DNA of 64,000 bases from Phylloscopus collybita. Taxonomy: Eukaryota; Chordata; Aves; Passeriformes; Phylloscopidae. How positions within the stretch are numbered: position 1 is the first letter of the stretch; the number at the start of each line of letters is the position of its first letter. A program made the translations under genes and the position numbers. Location: NCBI GenBank assembly GCA_027886175.1, contig JAJNNQ010000137.1:62001-126000 (forward strand). Direction: 5' to 3'. Positions 13,701-44,140 of the stretch are shown here, in pieces. The notes below the pieces were generated by a model. It was not told where the DNA came from. It saw only the letters and a list, made by a program, of their open reading frames with translations, and searched no databases.

Positions 13701-15727
13701 GCTGAGCCCCCAGCCCTGCCCAAGGGGAGGGAACACGCTGGTGGCAACATGTGGGCCCATCCACCTTTGGGGTTTGGGTTCCTCATCCACCTTTGGGGTT
13801 TGGGTTCCTCATCCATCTTTGGGGTTTGGGTTCTTGATCCATCTTTGGGGTTTGGGTTCCCCATCCACACTCTGGGTTTGGGTTCCTCATCCATCTTTGG
13901 GGTTTGGGTTCTTGATCCATCTTTGGGGTTTGGGTTCCTCATCCACCTTTGGGGTTTGGGTTCTTCATCCACTTTCTGGGTTTGGGTTCCCCATCTGTCT
14001 TTGGGGTTTGGGTTCTTCATCCACCTTTGGGGTTTGGGTTCTTCATCCATCTTTGGGGTTTGGGTTCTTCATCCATCTTCAGGGTTTGGGTTCCTCATCC
14101 ACCTTCGGGGTTTGGGTTCTTCATCCATCCTCTGGGTTTGGGTTCCTCATCCACCTTCTGGGTTGGGGTTCCCCATCCATCTTTGGGGTTTGGGTTCCTC
14201 ATCCACCTTTGGGGTTTGGGTTCTTCATCCACCTTTGGGGTTTGGGTTCCTCATCCATCTTTGGGGTTTGGGTTCCTCATCCACCTTTGGGGTTTGGGTT
14301 CTTCATCCACCTTTGGGGTTTGGGTTCCTCATCCATCTTTGGGGTTTGGGTTCCTCATCCACCTTTGGGGTTTGGGTTCTTCATCCACCTTCGGGGTTTG
14401 GGTTTCCCCATCCATCCTCTGGGTTTGGGACCCCCAAACCCATCCTCCACCTTTGGGGGATCCCCATCCCATCCTCCAGGTTTGTGTCCCCAAATCCACC
14501 CTCTGAGTATGGGACCCCCATCCCAACCTTTGTGTCTGGGGGCTCCTGGGTGGACATGCTGTGGTCAGCTGAGGGAGAATTCTCCCTCCCCAGAGCTGGA
14601 AGTGCCTCTTTGGGGGCAGGTGGCTCTGGAGGGCTGGCCTGGGGACACCGAGGAAGGGCCAGAGCTTCTGCTCACCCCAAGAGCAGGGACCCCAGCGTGT
14701 CCTGTCCCCAGCCCCTCCCTGCTGTGTCCCCTCTGCCAGGCTGTCATCAACACCATGTGTGGCCACGGGATGCAGGCCAGGGGCTACCTGGAGGCCAGCG
14801 CCTTCATCCACACCAACGGCTGCATCGACAAGCTGGTCAACTGGACCCACAGCAACCTCTTCCTGCTGGGGGGCATCACCCTGGGGCTGGCCCTGCCCCA
14901 GGTACGGGGTTCGGGCACCGGGGGGGAGAAGGGTCCGTCCCAAAGCTCTGCTTTGTGGGGTTTTCATGGGGAGCTGCCCTAAAATGGTGGCCGATGGCGA
15001 GATGGGGGAGTTGGGATGGGATTTGGGGTGGGGGAGTGACGCAGATGTCAGGCACGGGGGGCGTGGGGTGGTGACGCTGCCTGGTGTGGCTCAGTACCTC
15101 GCTCTCGCCTTCCTCTTCCTCTTCCTCCCTCTCTCCTCTTCCTCTTGCTCTTTCTCTCCCTTTCTCTCGCTTTTCTGTCCTTCCTCTTCCTCTCCCACTT
15201 CCCTTTTCCCTCCCTCTCCCCTTCCTCTTCCTCCCTCTCTCCCCTTCCTCTTGCTCTTTCTCTCCCTTTCTCTCGCTTTTCTGTCCTTCCTCTTCTTCTC
15301 CCCTTCCCCTTCTCTCCCTCTCCCTTTCCTCTTCCTCCCTCTCCCCTTCCTCTTGCTCTTTCTCTCCCTTTCTCTCGCTTTTCTGTCCTTCCTCTTCCTC
15401 TCCCACTTCCTTCCCTCTCCCTTTCTCTCCCCCTTCCTCTTCCCTTTCCCCTTCCTCGTTCCCCTTCCTCTTCCCCTTTGCCTTCCCTTCATCTCACTTC
15501 CCCTTTCCCTCTCCCCGTCCCCTCCTTCTCCTCCATCTCCTCCTTCCTCCTCCTCTCCCCTCCTTTCCCCACTCCCTTCCTCTCCTCTTCCCCTCCCCTC
15601 CCCTCCCTCTCCCATCTCCCTCCAGCTGGTGGGCATCGTCCTGGCGCAGCTCCTCATCCACCAGATCCGCGACCAGATCAAGCTGCAGCTCTACAACCAG
15701 CAGCACCGGGCAGACCCCTGGTACTGA
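1720..15727 (+). CDS. TSPAN33: TSPAN33 (Penumbra), TspanC8 tetraspanin, exons 2-8; 5' end outside window
   Basis: The spliced CDS joins 1720-1777, 4156-4283, 4380-4454, 7262-7357, 13508-13636, 14740-14901 and 15626-15727. That is 750 nt, 249 residues plus TGA, and all phases fit. I recognise vertebrate TSPAN33 throughout, including the C-terminal RADPWY. Exon 1 (start codon, cytoplasmic N-terminus and most of TM1) lies upstream of the window. The large extracellular loop carries the CCG motif and eight cysteines, which defines the TspanC8 group. Members of that group bind ADAM10, promote its exit from the ER and steer its shedding of substrates such as Notch. Sequons NCT (exon 6) and NWT (exon 7) are possible glycosylation sites. 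All introns are GT-AG. No frameshift or early stop is seen. The introns are filled with minisatellites, so the 14-kb span holds only 750 coding bases. Confidence 0.95.
1797..2478. mobile_element. A/T-rich unique segment, probable retroelement remnant, TSPAN33 intron 2
   Basis: This non-repetitive segment lies between exon 2 and the intron 2 minisatellite. It holds a perfect 9-bp inverted repeat (GGTGCTGAT and ATCAGCACC, 9-nt gap, near 1903-1930), a TTTTA-rich run, and two direct copies of ACACAACCTTCCCAGAT at about 2404-2462. It is unlike its neighbours and probably inserted, but I cannot assign a family. Confidence 0.35.
2480..4050. repeat. Minisatellite GTGGGGACAGAGGTGACC, TSPAN33 intron 2
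   Basis: About 60 copies of the unit seen at 777-1602, here often with GTGGTGACAGAGGTGACC and CACCCAGG variants. It ends at 4002-4050 with CACCCATGTGACAAAGGCTG, a near copy of the end of the intron 1 array. The similar ORFs read from it on the minus strand are repeat artefacts. Confidence 0.93.
4156..4283 (+). CDS. TSPAN33: TSPAN33 exon 3 (TM2 and intracellular loop)
   Basis: The acceptor is GTGACAG. The exon begins with AG, completing the split Glu codon, and encodes [13 protein letters not shown]2 and [16 protein letters not shown]. Two donors overlap (CAG|GTGGTG and GTG|GTGAGT). I chose GTGAGT at 4284 because it is stronger and supplies the residue that human TSPAN33 has before FSLCL. Confidence 0.92.
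4380..4454 (+). CDS. TSPAN33: TSPAN33 exon 4 (TM3)
   Basis: The acceptor is CCCGGCAG and the donor GTACTG. The exon is 25 whole codons, from [11 protein letters not shown] to GFVFSDQ, forming TM3. The intron before it is only 96 bp, one of the few without a tandem array. Confidence 0.93.
4843..5480. repeat. 20-bp minisatellite GGTCCAGTGATGGTGAGAAG, TSPAN33 intron 4
   Basis: About 32 copies of a 20-bp unit. The flanks at 4455-4842 and 5481-5880 are non-repetitive, unclassified sequence with no coding signal; they may belong to one interspersed element that hosted the array. Confidence 0.92.
5895..6935 (+). mobile_element. CR1 LINE 3' end, sense strand, with internal 44-bp tandem expansion
   Basis: From about 6490 to 6935 the sequence follows the 3' part of avian CR1: GAGGAACAACTGAGGGAGCT, GTTCAGCCTGGAGAA, GGTTGGATATCAGGAAAAA, GAGGTGGTGGAGTCACCATC, and the terminal CCAACCTAGAAAATTCTGTG. 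The 5' part (GATCACACCTGGAG, GTGTCCAGTTTTGG) also fits CR1, but between about 5947 and 6490 one 44-bp stretch (CAGTTCAGGATGGACATTGA and so on) is repeated about 12 times. CR1 is non-LTR and usually 5' truncated, as here. It lies in TSPAN33 intron 4. Confidence 0.85.
5947..6490. repeat. 44-bp minisatellite amplified from CR1 sequence
   Basis: About 12 copies of a 44-bp unit starting CAGTTCAGGATGGACATTGA, with point variants (GTGCAGTGTCC and GTGCTGTGTCC). A single copy of this stretch is expected in an ordinary CR1, so the array arose by tandem amplification inside the element. Confidence 0.88.
6936..7175 (+). mobile_element. Unclassified interspersed repeat, single copy (also in SMO intron 7)
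   Basis: GGGGTGGAAGAAAGACA, CAGAGGGACATC, TCCCTCCTTTGGGAAAGGAA, CTTGTTGACAGAA and CTGGGAAAAAGTTT occur in the same order as in the four tandem copies at 34060-34890. It is therefore an interspersed element and not unique intron. I cannot name the family; an LTR fragment is possible. Confidence 0.55.
7262..7357 (+). CDS. TSPAN33: TSPAN33 exon 5 (start of large extracellular loop)
   Basis: The acceptor CCCCCCAG ends at 7261 and the donor GTGATG starts at 7358. The exon is 32 whole codons containing [17 protein letters not shown] and NLIDFGQKE, a near-exact match to the vertebrate TSPAN33 large-loop helices. Confidence 0.95.
7390..8990. repeat. 16-19 bp minisatellite GGTTTGTGGGGAAATG, TSPAN33 intron 5
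   Basis: About 90 copies of GGTTTGTGGGGAAATG or GGTTTGTAGGGAAATG, with inserts such as AATAAT. It starts about 30 bp after exon 5. The minus-strand ORF rich in Pro-Thr-Asn is an artefact. Confidence 0.93.
9031..9240. repeat. Three tandem copies of a ~70-bp unit
   Basis: AATGCTGATTTAGAAATGCC followed by a GTGGGGTAGGACAGAGG block occurs at about 9038, 9108 and 9178. The sequence continues into 9241-9520 with an AATAAA and a short A-run, which resembles the 3' end of a retroelement, but I cannot name it. Confidence 0.75.
9560..10170 (+). mobile_element. Interspersed element, forward copy (reverse copy in SMO intron 3)
   Basis: Read on the minus strand, this stretch matches 27600-28980: AATCCTCCATCTTGTCCC, TTTCCCATGGACT, CTGTACAAATCCCAGAC-like and CATCCAGGG blocks occur in the same order. 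It holds three or four short copies of the motif AACCTCTACAGGGGGG that is greatly amplified in the other copy. It ends near AAAATAAACAAG, a possible poly(A) signal. An ERV LTR is plausible but not proven. Confidence 0.6.
10175..13293. repeat. 27-28 bp minisatellite, 3.1 kb, TSPAN33 intron 5
   Basis: About 113 copies of GGTTTGGGTTCCCCCATCCC plus ACACTCTG or ACCTTCCA variants. Variant blocks recur with a higher-order period of about 718 bp: CCCGAATCCCACCTTTGGGG occurs at 11587 and 12305. Unit lengths near a multiple of three with few stops create ORFs of up to about 790 codons on both strands; none is a gene. Confidence 0.95.
13508..13636 (+). CDS. TSPAN33: TSPAN33 exon 6 (CCG motif of large loop)
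   Basis: The acceptor is CTGCCCACAG and the donor GTCAGC. The exon is 43 whole codons. It carries [12 protein letters not shown], the tetraspanin CCG signature, then YFNCT (sequon), RCSVPFSCC and the loop up to DPEQ. Six of the eight large-loop cysteines are here. Two related minisatellites flank it (10175-13293 and 13757-14440). Confidence 0.95.
13757..14440. repeat. 26-bp minisatellite, TSPAN33 intron 6
   Basis: About 26 copies of GGTTTGGGTTCCTCATCCAC plus CTTTGG. The unit is clearly related to that of the intron 5 array (shared GGTTTGGGTTCC and CATCC), so the same family flanks exon 6. Confidence 0.92.
14740..14901 (+). CDS. TSPAN33: TSPAN33 exon 7 (end of large loop, TM4)
   Basis: The acceptor is CTCTGCCAG and the donor GTACGG. 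The exon is 54 whole codons: [12 protein letters not shown] and [13 protein letters not shown] supply the last two loop cysteines and a possible NWT sequon, then [16 protein letters not shown] begins TM4. Confidence 0.95.
15105..15622. repeat. Polypyrimidine tract with ~110-bp repeats, TSPAN33 intron 7
   Basis: This is almost pure C/T on the + strand for about 520 bp and runs directly into the exon 8 acceptor. A unit containing CTCGCTTTTCTGTCCTTCC recurs at about 15165, 15270 and 15375. It is a possible triplex-forming mirror repeat. Confidence 0.9.
15626..15727 (+). CDS. TSPAN33: TSPAN33 exon 8 (end of TM4, C-terminal tail, stop)
   Basis: The acceptor CTCCAG ends a pyrimidine tract of about 520 nt. 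The exon encodes [19 protein letters not shown], then the tail [13 protein letters not shown] and TGA at 15725-15727. The tail is almost invariant in vertebrate TSPAN33. Confidence 0.95.
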   Translation: MVGIVLAQLLIHQIRDQIKLQLYNQQHRADPWY

Positions 15728-16868
15728 TTTCCCAAACCCCAAAGGAGGGGCTTCCCTGCCCAGGAGGGAACGCGGATCCGCGGTGGCCGCGGGGGAGACT
15801 CGGCCTGGAGCAGCGCCGGGGGAATTCGCCGTCTGTCTGTCCGTCCGTCCGTCCGTCCGTCCCGCTGGCGCTCAAAGCTTCGCACTGGGATGTGCTTCCC
15901 CCCGCTCTCCGCGTGTGCTGGAGGAGGATGCCTGTCTGTCTGTCTGTCTGTCTGTGCACCGAGCTGCCTTCGCCCGGGCTGGGCTGCGGGACTGAGGAGG
16001 ACATTTCCTCACACGGTGTCCGTCTGGGTGTCCCCCGTGTGCGGGGACATTTCCTCACACGGTGTCCGTCTGGGTGTCCCCCGTGTGCGGGGACATTTCC
16101 TCACACGGTGTCTGTCTGGGTGTCCCCCGTGTGTGGGGACATTTCCCCTCAAGGCCGGGTGTCCGTCTGGGTGTCCCCTCACACGGTGTCCGTCTGGGTG
16201 TCCCCCGTGTGCGGGGACATTTCCTCACACCGGTGTCCGTCTGGGTGTCCCCCGTGTGCGGGGACATTTCCCCTCAAGGCCAGGTGTCCGTCTGGGTGTC
16301 CCCCGTGTGCGGGGACATTTCCTCACACGGTGTCCGTCTGGGTGTCCCCCCGTGTGCAGGGACATTTCCTCACACCGGCGTCCATCTGGGTGTCCCCCGT
16401 GTGCGGGGACATTTCCTCACACGGGTGTCCGTCTGGGTGTCCCCTGTGTGCGGGGACATTTCCCCTCAAGGCCAGGTGTCCGTCTGGGTGTCCCTGGTGT
16501 GCAGGGACATTTCCTCACACGGGTGTCTGTCTGGGTGTCCCCGGTGTGTGGGGACATTCCTCACACGGTGTCTGTCTGGGTGTCCCCTGTGTCTGGGGAC
16601 ATTTCCCCGCAAGGCCGGGTGTCCGTCTGGGTGTCCCCTCACACGGGTGTCCCTCTGGGTGTCCCCCGTGTGCGGGGACATTTCCTCACACGGTGTCTCT
16701 CTGGATGTCCCCTGTGTGTGGGGACATTTCCTCACACGGTGTCCGTCTGGGTGTCCCCCGTGTGTGGGGACATTTCCTCACACGGTGTCCCTCTGGGTGT
16801 CCCCCGTGTGCGGGGACAAGCCGAGGCTGCCGGGCTGTGCCTCTTCCTTGCCTTCCGTGGACATTAAA
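15728..16868 (+). other. TSPAN33: TSPAN33 3' UTR with candidate poly(A) signal
   Basis: The 3' UTR runs from the stop codon to an ATTAAA hexamer at 16863-16868, the first plausible poly(A) signal I see. It contains GTCC and TGTC microsatellites (15833-15860 and 15931-15955) and a minisatellite (16003-16818). The end is inferred; no transcript evidence is available. Confidence 0.5.
16003..16818. repeat. TSPAN33: ~46-bp minisatellite in TSPAN33 3' UTR
   Basis: About 18 copies of a unit with CACACGGTGTCCGTCTGGGT and GTCCCCCGTGTGCGGGGACA. Each unit holds the self-complementary GTCCCC...GGGGAC, so a transcript through it could form a row of hairpins. Confidence 0.88.
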
Positions 16869-19071
16869 AGGCACCAGGCCGGCCGCTCGGAGCTCTGCCA
16901 GGGGACACCGCTGTGGCTCTGGGGACACCACGGTGGCTCTGGGGACACCCGGAGGCCACCCTCAGGCCGTGCCACCACCACTTTGTGCTGTTCTGACACC
17001 CCCAAAACCAAGTGGGGAAAAGCGGCCTCGGAGCCCTCGGCCTGGCCCGGCCCTCTCGGAGCTGTCGCAAATCCGTGGGTGGAGTTTTTTTGGGGGGTTG
17101 GGTTTTGTTTTTTTTTATTTTTTATTTTTTTGGGGTTTTTTTTTTACATTTAATTTTCCCTTCTGCTCAGGCTGGGTGGTCCCTCCCTCGGAGGGAGCCG
17201 GGATGCGGCCCAGCGTTCTTTGTGTGCTTCTCTCCCGTTTAAAAAAAAAAACAAAACAACAAACCCTTTTTTGGGCTTTTTTCCCCTCAAAATCCACCTC
17301 ATCCCCTCGCCGAAATGGGATTTCTTCCCCCAAAAGCGGTTGCTTCTCCGAGGAATGGCACCTCCCGCCAAAAAAAGTGATTTTTTTTCCCTCAGAAATT
17401 CACTTTTCTTCTCAAAACTTGCTCTCCGAAGAGCTGCTTCTCCTCCCAGAAAGCAAGTTTACTCTAAGAAGGAGCTGTTCTGCAAAAAAGTGGGGTTTAC
17501 CCTCAAAACCCCTGCCTTTTCTCCACAAAAAGCAACTTTTCTTTCCCCAAAAGGGACTTGTCCCCAAAAAACAACTTTTTTTTCCCCTCAAAAGTGTCTT
17601 TTGTCCCCCACGAACTGATTGTTTCCCCCTCAAAAAATTAACTTGCCCTGAAAAAAAAAAAAGGATCTTTCCTCCACAAAAATCAAGTTCTTGCCCTCTG
17701 AAATTGTCTTTTCTCTCCTAAAATTGATTTTTTTCTCCAAAAAGAGTACTCCTCCCCCAAAAAAGTAACTTTTTTTCCCCCTAGAAAAACTCTTTTGTCC
17801 CTGAAAAGTGACTTCTACTGCACAAAAAGTAACTTTTTCCTTAAAAAAGTAACTTTTCTTCCCCCGAAAGCGACTCTTTTCCCTAAAAAGTGACTTCTCT
17901 TCCCCCAAACCCAAATTTTCTCCTCCCCAAAGTGGCTTCTTTCCCCTAAAAAAACAAATTTTCACCACCAAAAAGTAACTTTTTACTCACACAGGCCTTT
18001 TGATGACAAAGACATTTTATTTCGCAGGGAAAAAGGGACCTTTTCCTCACAAGAAGTAACTTTCCCTCACAAAATTGGTCTTTTCCTCATATAAAGTGAT
18101 GTTTTTGTCACAAAAGTGACTTTTTTTCTTCCAAAACTGGAGCTTTTCTTCATAACAGTGAACTTTTTCCCTCAGAAAAAGAAACTTTTTTCTTCAAAAA
18201 CAGGAACTTTTCCCTCACTAAAGGTGACTTTTTCCTCACGAGTGAATTTTTTTCTCAGGAAAAGGGAACTTTTTCCTCACAAAAGGGACATTTTCTTCAC
18301 AAAAAGGGACTTCTTCCCCACAGAAAGGAACTTTTTCTTCAGAAAAAAAAGAACCTTTCCCTCACAAAAAGTGATTTTTTTCCCTCACGAGTGAGTTTTT
18401 CCACACAAAAAGGAACTTTTCCTTCAGAAAAAAAGGAATCTTTTCCCCACAAAAAGTGACTTTTTCTCACAAAAACACACTTTTTCCTCCCGAAAAGAAC
18501 TTTTCCCTCATAAAGGCGTTTTGTGAGGGGGAGTTTTTCCTCCCCCAAAAAAGGACTTTTCCCTCTCTTTTTAGCCACTTTTTCCCTCACAAAAAACGAC
18601 TTTTACCTCAAAAAAAAGCAACTTTTCCTCAGAAAAAGCAAACTTTTCCTCACCGAAAGCGACTCTTTCCTCAGGAGAGGAACTTTTTTCCTCACAAAAG
18701 GGGAAATTTTTCCTCCCAAAAAAACCCCAAAACCCCAAACAAACCAACTTTCCCCTCACAAAAAGCATCTTTTTCCTCATAAAAAGCGACCTTTACCTCA
18801 CAAAAAGCAACTTTTCCTCAGAAAAAGGGAACTTTTCCTCACAGAATGTGACTCCTCGCGAGAGGAACTTTTTTTCCCTCACAAAAAGGGGAACTTTTTC
18901 CTCCCAAAAACAAACAAAAACCCCCAAACAAACTTTCCCCTCACAAAAAAAGGCCACGTTTTCCTCATAAAAAGCGACCTTTACCTCACAAAAAGCAACT
19001 TTTCCTCAGAAAAAGGGAACTTTTCCTCACAGAAAGTGACTCCTCGCGAGAGGAACTTTTTTTCCCCCTCA

Positions 19072-19112
<41 letters not shown>
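16869..19112. repeat. TSPAN33-SMO intergenic A/T-rich degenerate repeats
   Basis: From about 17240 to 19070 the sequence is a loose repeat of CTCACAAAAAGTGACTTTTT type, 20-35 bp per unit and strongly diverged. A local ~200-bp duplication is visible (18590-18870 and 18780-19080). It ends in an A-run of about 40 at 19073-19112. 16869-17240 is unique sequence with no gene signal. Confidence 0.75.
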
Positions 19113-19113
<1 letters not shown>

Positions 19114-19423
19114 AGAAGAAGAAACTTTCCCCTCACTTTTCAGCGACTTTTCCCCCCCTCACAACAAGCTCCTTTCCCCTCACAAATCGCGTCTCTTACC
19201 CTCCGCAGCGCTTCCCCCGCGGTCCCTCCCTCAGCCCGCCCCGGCGGGGGGCGCGGGCCGGGCCGGGCCGCGGGCGGCGGCGGCGGAGGAGGAGGAGGAG
19301 CAGCAGCAGCAGCAGCGGGGCCGCTCCGCTTGCTCCCGGCGAGCCCAACAAAGGCGGCGGGGCCATGGCGGGCCCCTCGCCCCGCTCCCAGCCGCCCTAA
19401 AGCCCGCCGAGCACCGCCGCGCG
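19113..19423 (+). promoter_or_regulatory. SMO: SMO CpG-island promoter and 5' UTR
   Basis: GC content and CpG density jump at about 19200, with GC boxes (CCCCGCCCC-like on either strand) and GGC and GGA triplet runs. No TATA box is seen, as expected for a CpG-island gene. The transcription start cannot be placed from sequence alone. Confidence 0.7.
19365..19400 (+). other. SMO upstream ORF, 11 codons
   Basis: The ATG at 19365 sits in a near-ideal Kozak context (GGCCATGGCG), reads 11 codons and stops at TAA 19398-19400. That is 23 nt before the main ATG and in a different frame. If the transcript starts upstream, it could limit SMO translation. Confidence 0.5.
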
Positions 19424-41076
<21,653 letters not shown>

Positions 41077-41084
41077 TGTCACCC

Positions 41085-41930
41085 AGGATGTGGGGAGGGG
41101 ACACGGCTGGGGTGACACCCTCGGGACACCAGGAGCCACCTGAGATGTGGGGAGGGGACACAGCTGGGGTGACACCATCGAGGGGAGGGGAGGGGACACC
41201 AGGAGCCACCCGGGGTGTGGGGAGGGGACACCAGGAGCCACCTGAGATGTGGGGAGGGGACACCAGGAGCCACCTGAGATGTGGGGAGGGGACACCAGAA
41301 GTCACCTGAGATGAGGGGAGGGGACACAGCTGGGGTGACACCCTCGGGACACCAGGAGCCACCTGAGATGTGGGGAGGGGACAGCAGGAGCCACCTGAGA
41401 TATGGGAATGGGACACGGCTGGGGTGACACCATCAAGGGGAGGGGACACCAGGAACCACCCAGGATGTGGGGAGGGGACACGGCTGGGGTGACACCATCA
41501 AGGGGAGGGGACACCAGGAGCCACCTGAGATGTGGGGAGGGGACATCAGGAGCCACCTGGGGTGTGGGGAGGGGACACACCTGGGGTGACACCCCCCAAG
41601 AGGAGGGGACACCAGGAGCCACCCAGGATGTGGGGAGGGGACATCAGGAGCCACCCGAGATGTGGGGAGGGGACACAGCTAGGAGGTGACACCCTCAAGG
41701 GGAGGGGACACCAAGAGCCACCTGAGATGTGGGGAGGGGACATCAGGAGCCACCCGAGATGTGGGGAGGGGACACACCTGGGGTGACACCCTCGAGGGGA
41801 GGGGACATCAGGAGCCACCTGAGATGTGGGGAGGGGACACCAGGAGCCACCTGGGGTGTGGGGAGGGGACACAGCTGGGGTGACACCCCCCAAGAGGAGG
41901 GGACACCAGGAGCCACCCGGGTGCCACCAG
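41085..41930. repeat. SMO: Minisatellite GATGTGGGGAGGGGACACCA in SMO 3' UTR
   Basis: About 24 units of GATGTGGGGAGGGGACACCA plus GGAGCCACCTGA, with optional GCTGGGGTGACACC inserts. It starts nine bases after the stop codon, so it should be transcribed into the mRNA. Confidence 0.92.
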
Positions 41931-42014
41931 GATCCGTCCCAGATCTTCCATCGGCAGCCGGGTTCTCCCCTTGGAGGATTCATTGGGGGATTCTTCTTCC
42001 TGAAGAGGATTTTT

Positions 42015-42250
42015 GGGATTTCACACCCCTGGGGAGTTTTTTTTTAGGATTTCACACCCCTGGAGAGATTTTTTGGGGTTTCAGACCTCTGGAGAATTCA
42101 TTGGAGGATTCTTCTTCCCGGCCTGGGGAGGTTTTTTTTAGGATTTCACACCCCTGGACAGGTTTTTTTTAGGATTTCACACCCCTGGACAGGTTTTTTT
42201 TAGGATTTCACACCCCTGGACAGGTTTTTTTTGGGATTTCACACTCCTCG
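42015..42250. repeat. ~31-bp repeat in SMO 3' UTR
   Basis: Six or seven copies of GGATTTCACACCCCTGGACA plus GGTTTTTTTTA, changing gradually along the array. Confidence 0.85.
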
Positions 42251-42724
42251 AGGTCAATCATGATCAGCAACCCCCCCCCCCAACAGAGCAAAGCTTTTTT
42301 AATTATTATTTTTTTAGGATAAAAAAATAAAAAATTAAAAATAAAAAAAAATCGAGTCACAGCAAAACCCAGCAGAGCTCCGATCCCCTGCTGGTGTTTG
42401 GAATTTCCCCGTTTTTATTAAATCCTGGTCGGCTCCTGGCTTATTTTTTTTTTTAATTTTTATTTTATTTTATTTTCATTTTTTTTTAATCCCAGCGACC
42501 TCCACGGTTTTTTTTTTTTTGGTGTTTTTTTTTTTTTTTTTTTTTTTCTGTGTAAAGTTAAAAAAAAAAAACACAAAAACAAAACCAAACCCTCCTGTAT
42601 CAGTATTAAATTTACAGATTTTTTCAATCCCAGTGGCTGCTCTGGGCTCTTTTAGGGGAGGGATCGCGGGGGGGGGAAAAACATTTTGGGGGTTGGGGTT
42701 TTTCCTTTCTCCTTAAAATCCTCC

Positions 42725-43395
42725 TGTTTTAAAAACGGCTTTAAAAAGTGTTTCAAACCGCTTTAAATCACGATAAAAACGGGTTTAAAAAGTGTTTCAA
42801 ACCACTTCAAATCACCTTAAAAATGACTTTAAAGTGTTTCAAACCACTTTAAAACACCTTAAAACGGCTTTAAAGTGTTTCAGATCGCTTACAGTCACCT
42901 TAAAAGTGGCTTGGAAGTGTTTCAAACTGCTTTAAACTGTTTCAAACCACTTAGTCACATTTAAAACGGCTTTAAAGTGTTTCAAACCGCGTAAAACCAC
43001 TTTTAAAAAGGCTGTAAAGTGTTTCAAACTGCTTAGGCACATTAAAAACGGCTTGAAAGTGTTTCAAGTCGCTTTAAATCACCTTCGAACCGCTTTGAAG
43101 TGTTTCAAACCGCTTAAAATTACCTTAAAACGGCTTTAAAAAGTGTTTCAGTCACCTTAAAAACGGCTTTAAAAGTTTTTCAAACTGCTTCAAATCACCT
43201 TAAAAACGGCTTTAGAGTGATTCAAAGCGCTTTAAATCACCTTAAAAGCGGCTTTAAAAAGTGTTTCAAACCGCTTTGAATCACTTTAAAAACGGCTTTA
43301 AAAAGTGTTTCAAACCGCTTTAAATCACTTTAAAACCGATTTTAAAGTGTTTCAAGTCGCTTTAAATCCCCTTAAAAACCGATTTGAAAGCGCTT
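42725..43395. repeat. ~40-bp repeat, SMO-AHCYL2 intergenic
   Basis: About 16 units with AAACGGCTTTAAAAAGTGTT and TCAAACCGCTTTAAATCACC. No gene is seen in it. Confidence 0.9.
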
Positions 43396-43611
43396 CGAGC
43401 CCCCCTCCCCGGAGGGGCTGGGAATGTCCCTGGGGTGCTCTGGGGACAATTTTTGGGGACAATTTTTGGGGACAAACCGGGAGCACCGGGCGGGCCCTTT
43501 GCCAGCAGGTGGCACCAGGGGCTAAAAACATCCCCCCAAATTTTAGGGTTACCCCAAATTTTGGGGCGGGGTCTCGCCGAGGCATCGGGTTTTTTTGGGG
43601 GGGAAAAAGGA

Positions 43612-43657
<46 letters not shown>

Positions 43658-43660
43658 TTG
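43612..43660. repeat. (ATT)n microsatellite
   Basis: About 15 perfect ATT triplets. 43396-43611 and 43661-43850 are unique with T-runs and show no gene signal. Confidence 0.95.
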
Positions 43661-43849
43661 CTTCAGAGCCGTGCACGGTTTGGTTCTCCAGCCCCCAAGA
43701 TTTCGGTGGAATTGGTGAAAATTGCATTTTTCCAGTGGTTTTTGGGGGTTTTTTTGGGGTTGTTTTTTTTTTTTTTTTTTTTTGGGCTGACCCTGCTCCA
43801 GAGTCGAAGCTGGATTGGCGTGGATGAAACGAAATGTTTCTCTTTATTT

Positions 43850-44140
43850 CTCTTTTTTAAAAAATTATTTTCTTCTTTTCTTTCTGTATATTTTCTTTCT
43901 ATATATTTTATTTCTATATATTTTCTATTTTATTTCTTATTTTATTTTCTATCTATTTTCTTTCTATGTATTTTCTATTTTCTTTCTGATTTGATTTTAT
44001 TCCTATCTATTTTTTCTATATATTTCCAGTTTTATTTATTTTATTTTCTTTCTATATATATTTATGTTTTCCTTATTATTTTATTTTATTTCTATATATT
44101 TTATATATATTACATTGGCTATATAGTTGCTTTATATATA
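43850..44140. repeat. T/A-rich TTTCTATATATTTTCT low-complexity region
   Basis: Irregular TTTCTATATATTTTCT and TTTATTTTATT repeats lead into the pyrimidine tract. Confidence 0.85.

Larger units (their letters stand above)
41077..42610 (+). other. SMO: SMO 3' UTR with candidate poly(A) signals
   Basis: The UTR is repeat-rich. Candidate signals are AATAAA at 42326-42331, ATTAAA at 42417-42422 and ATTAAA at 42605-42610. I favour the last, which lies in unique sequence outside the A/T runs. This is inferred without transcript data. Confidence 0.5.
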
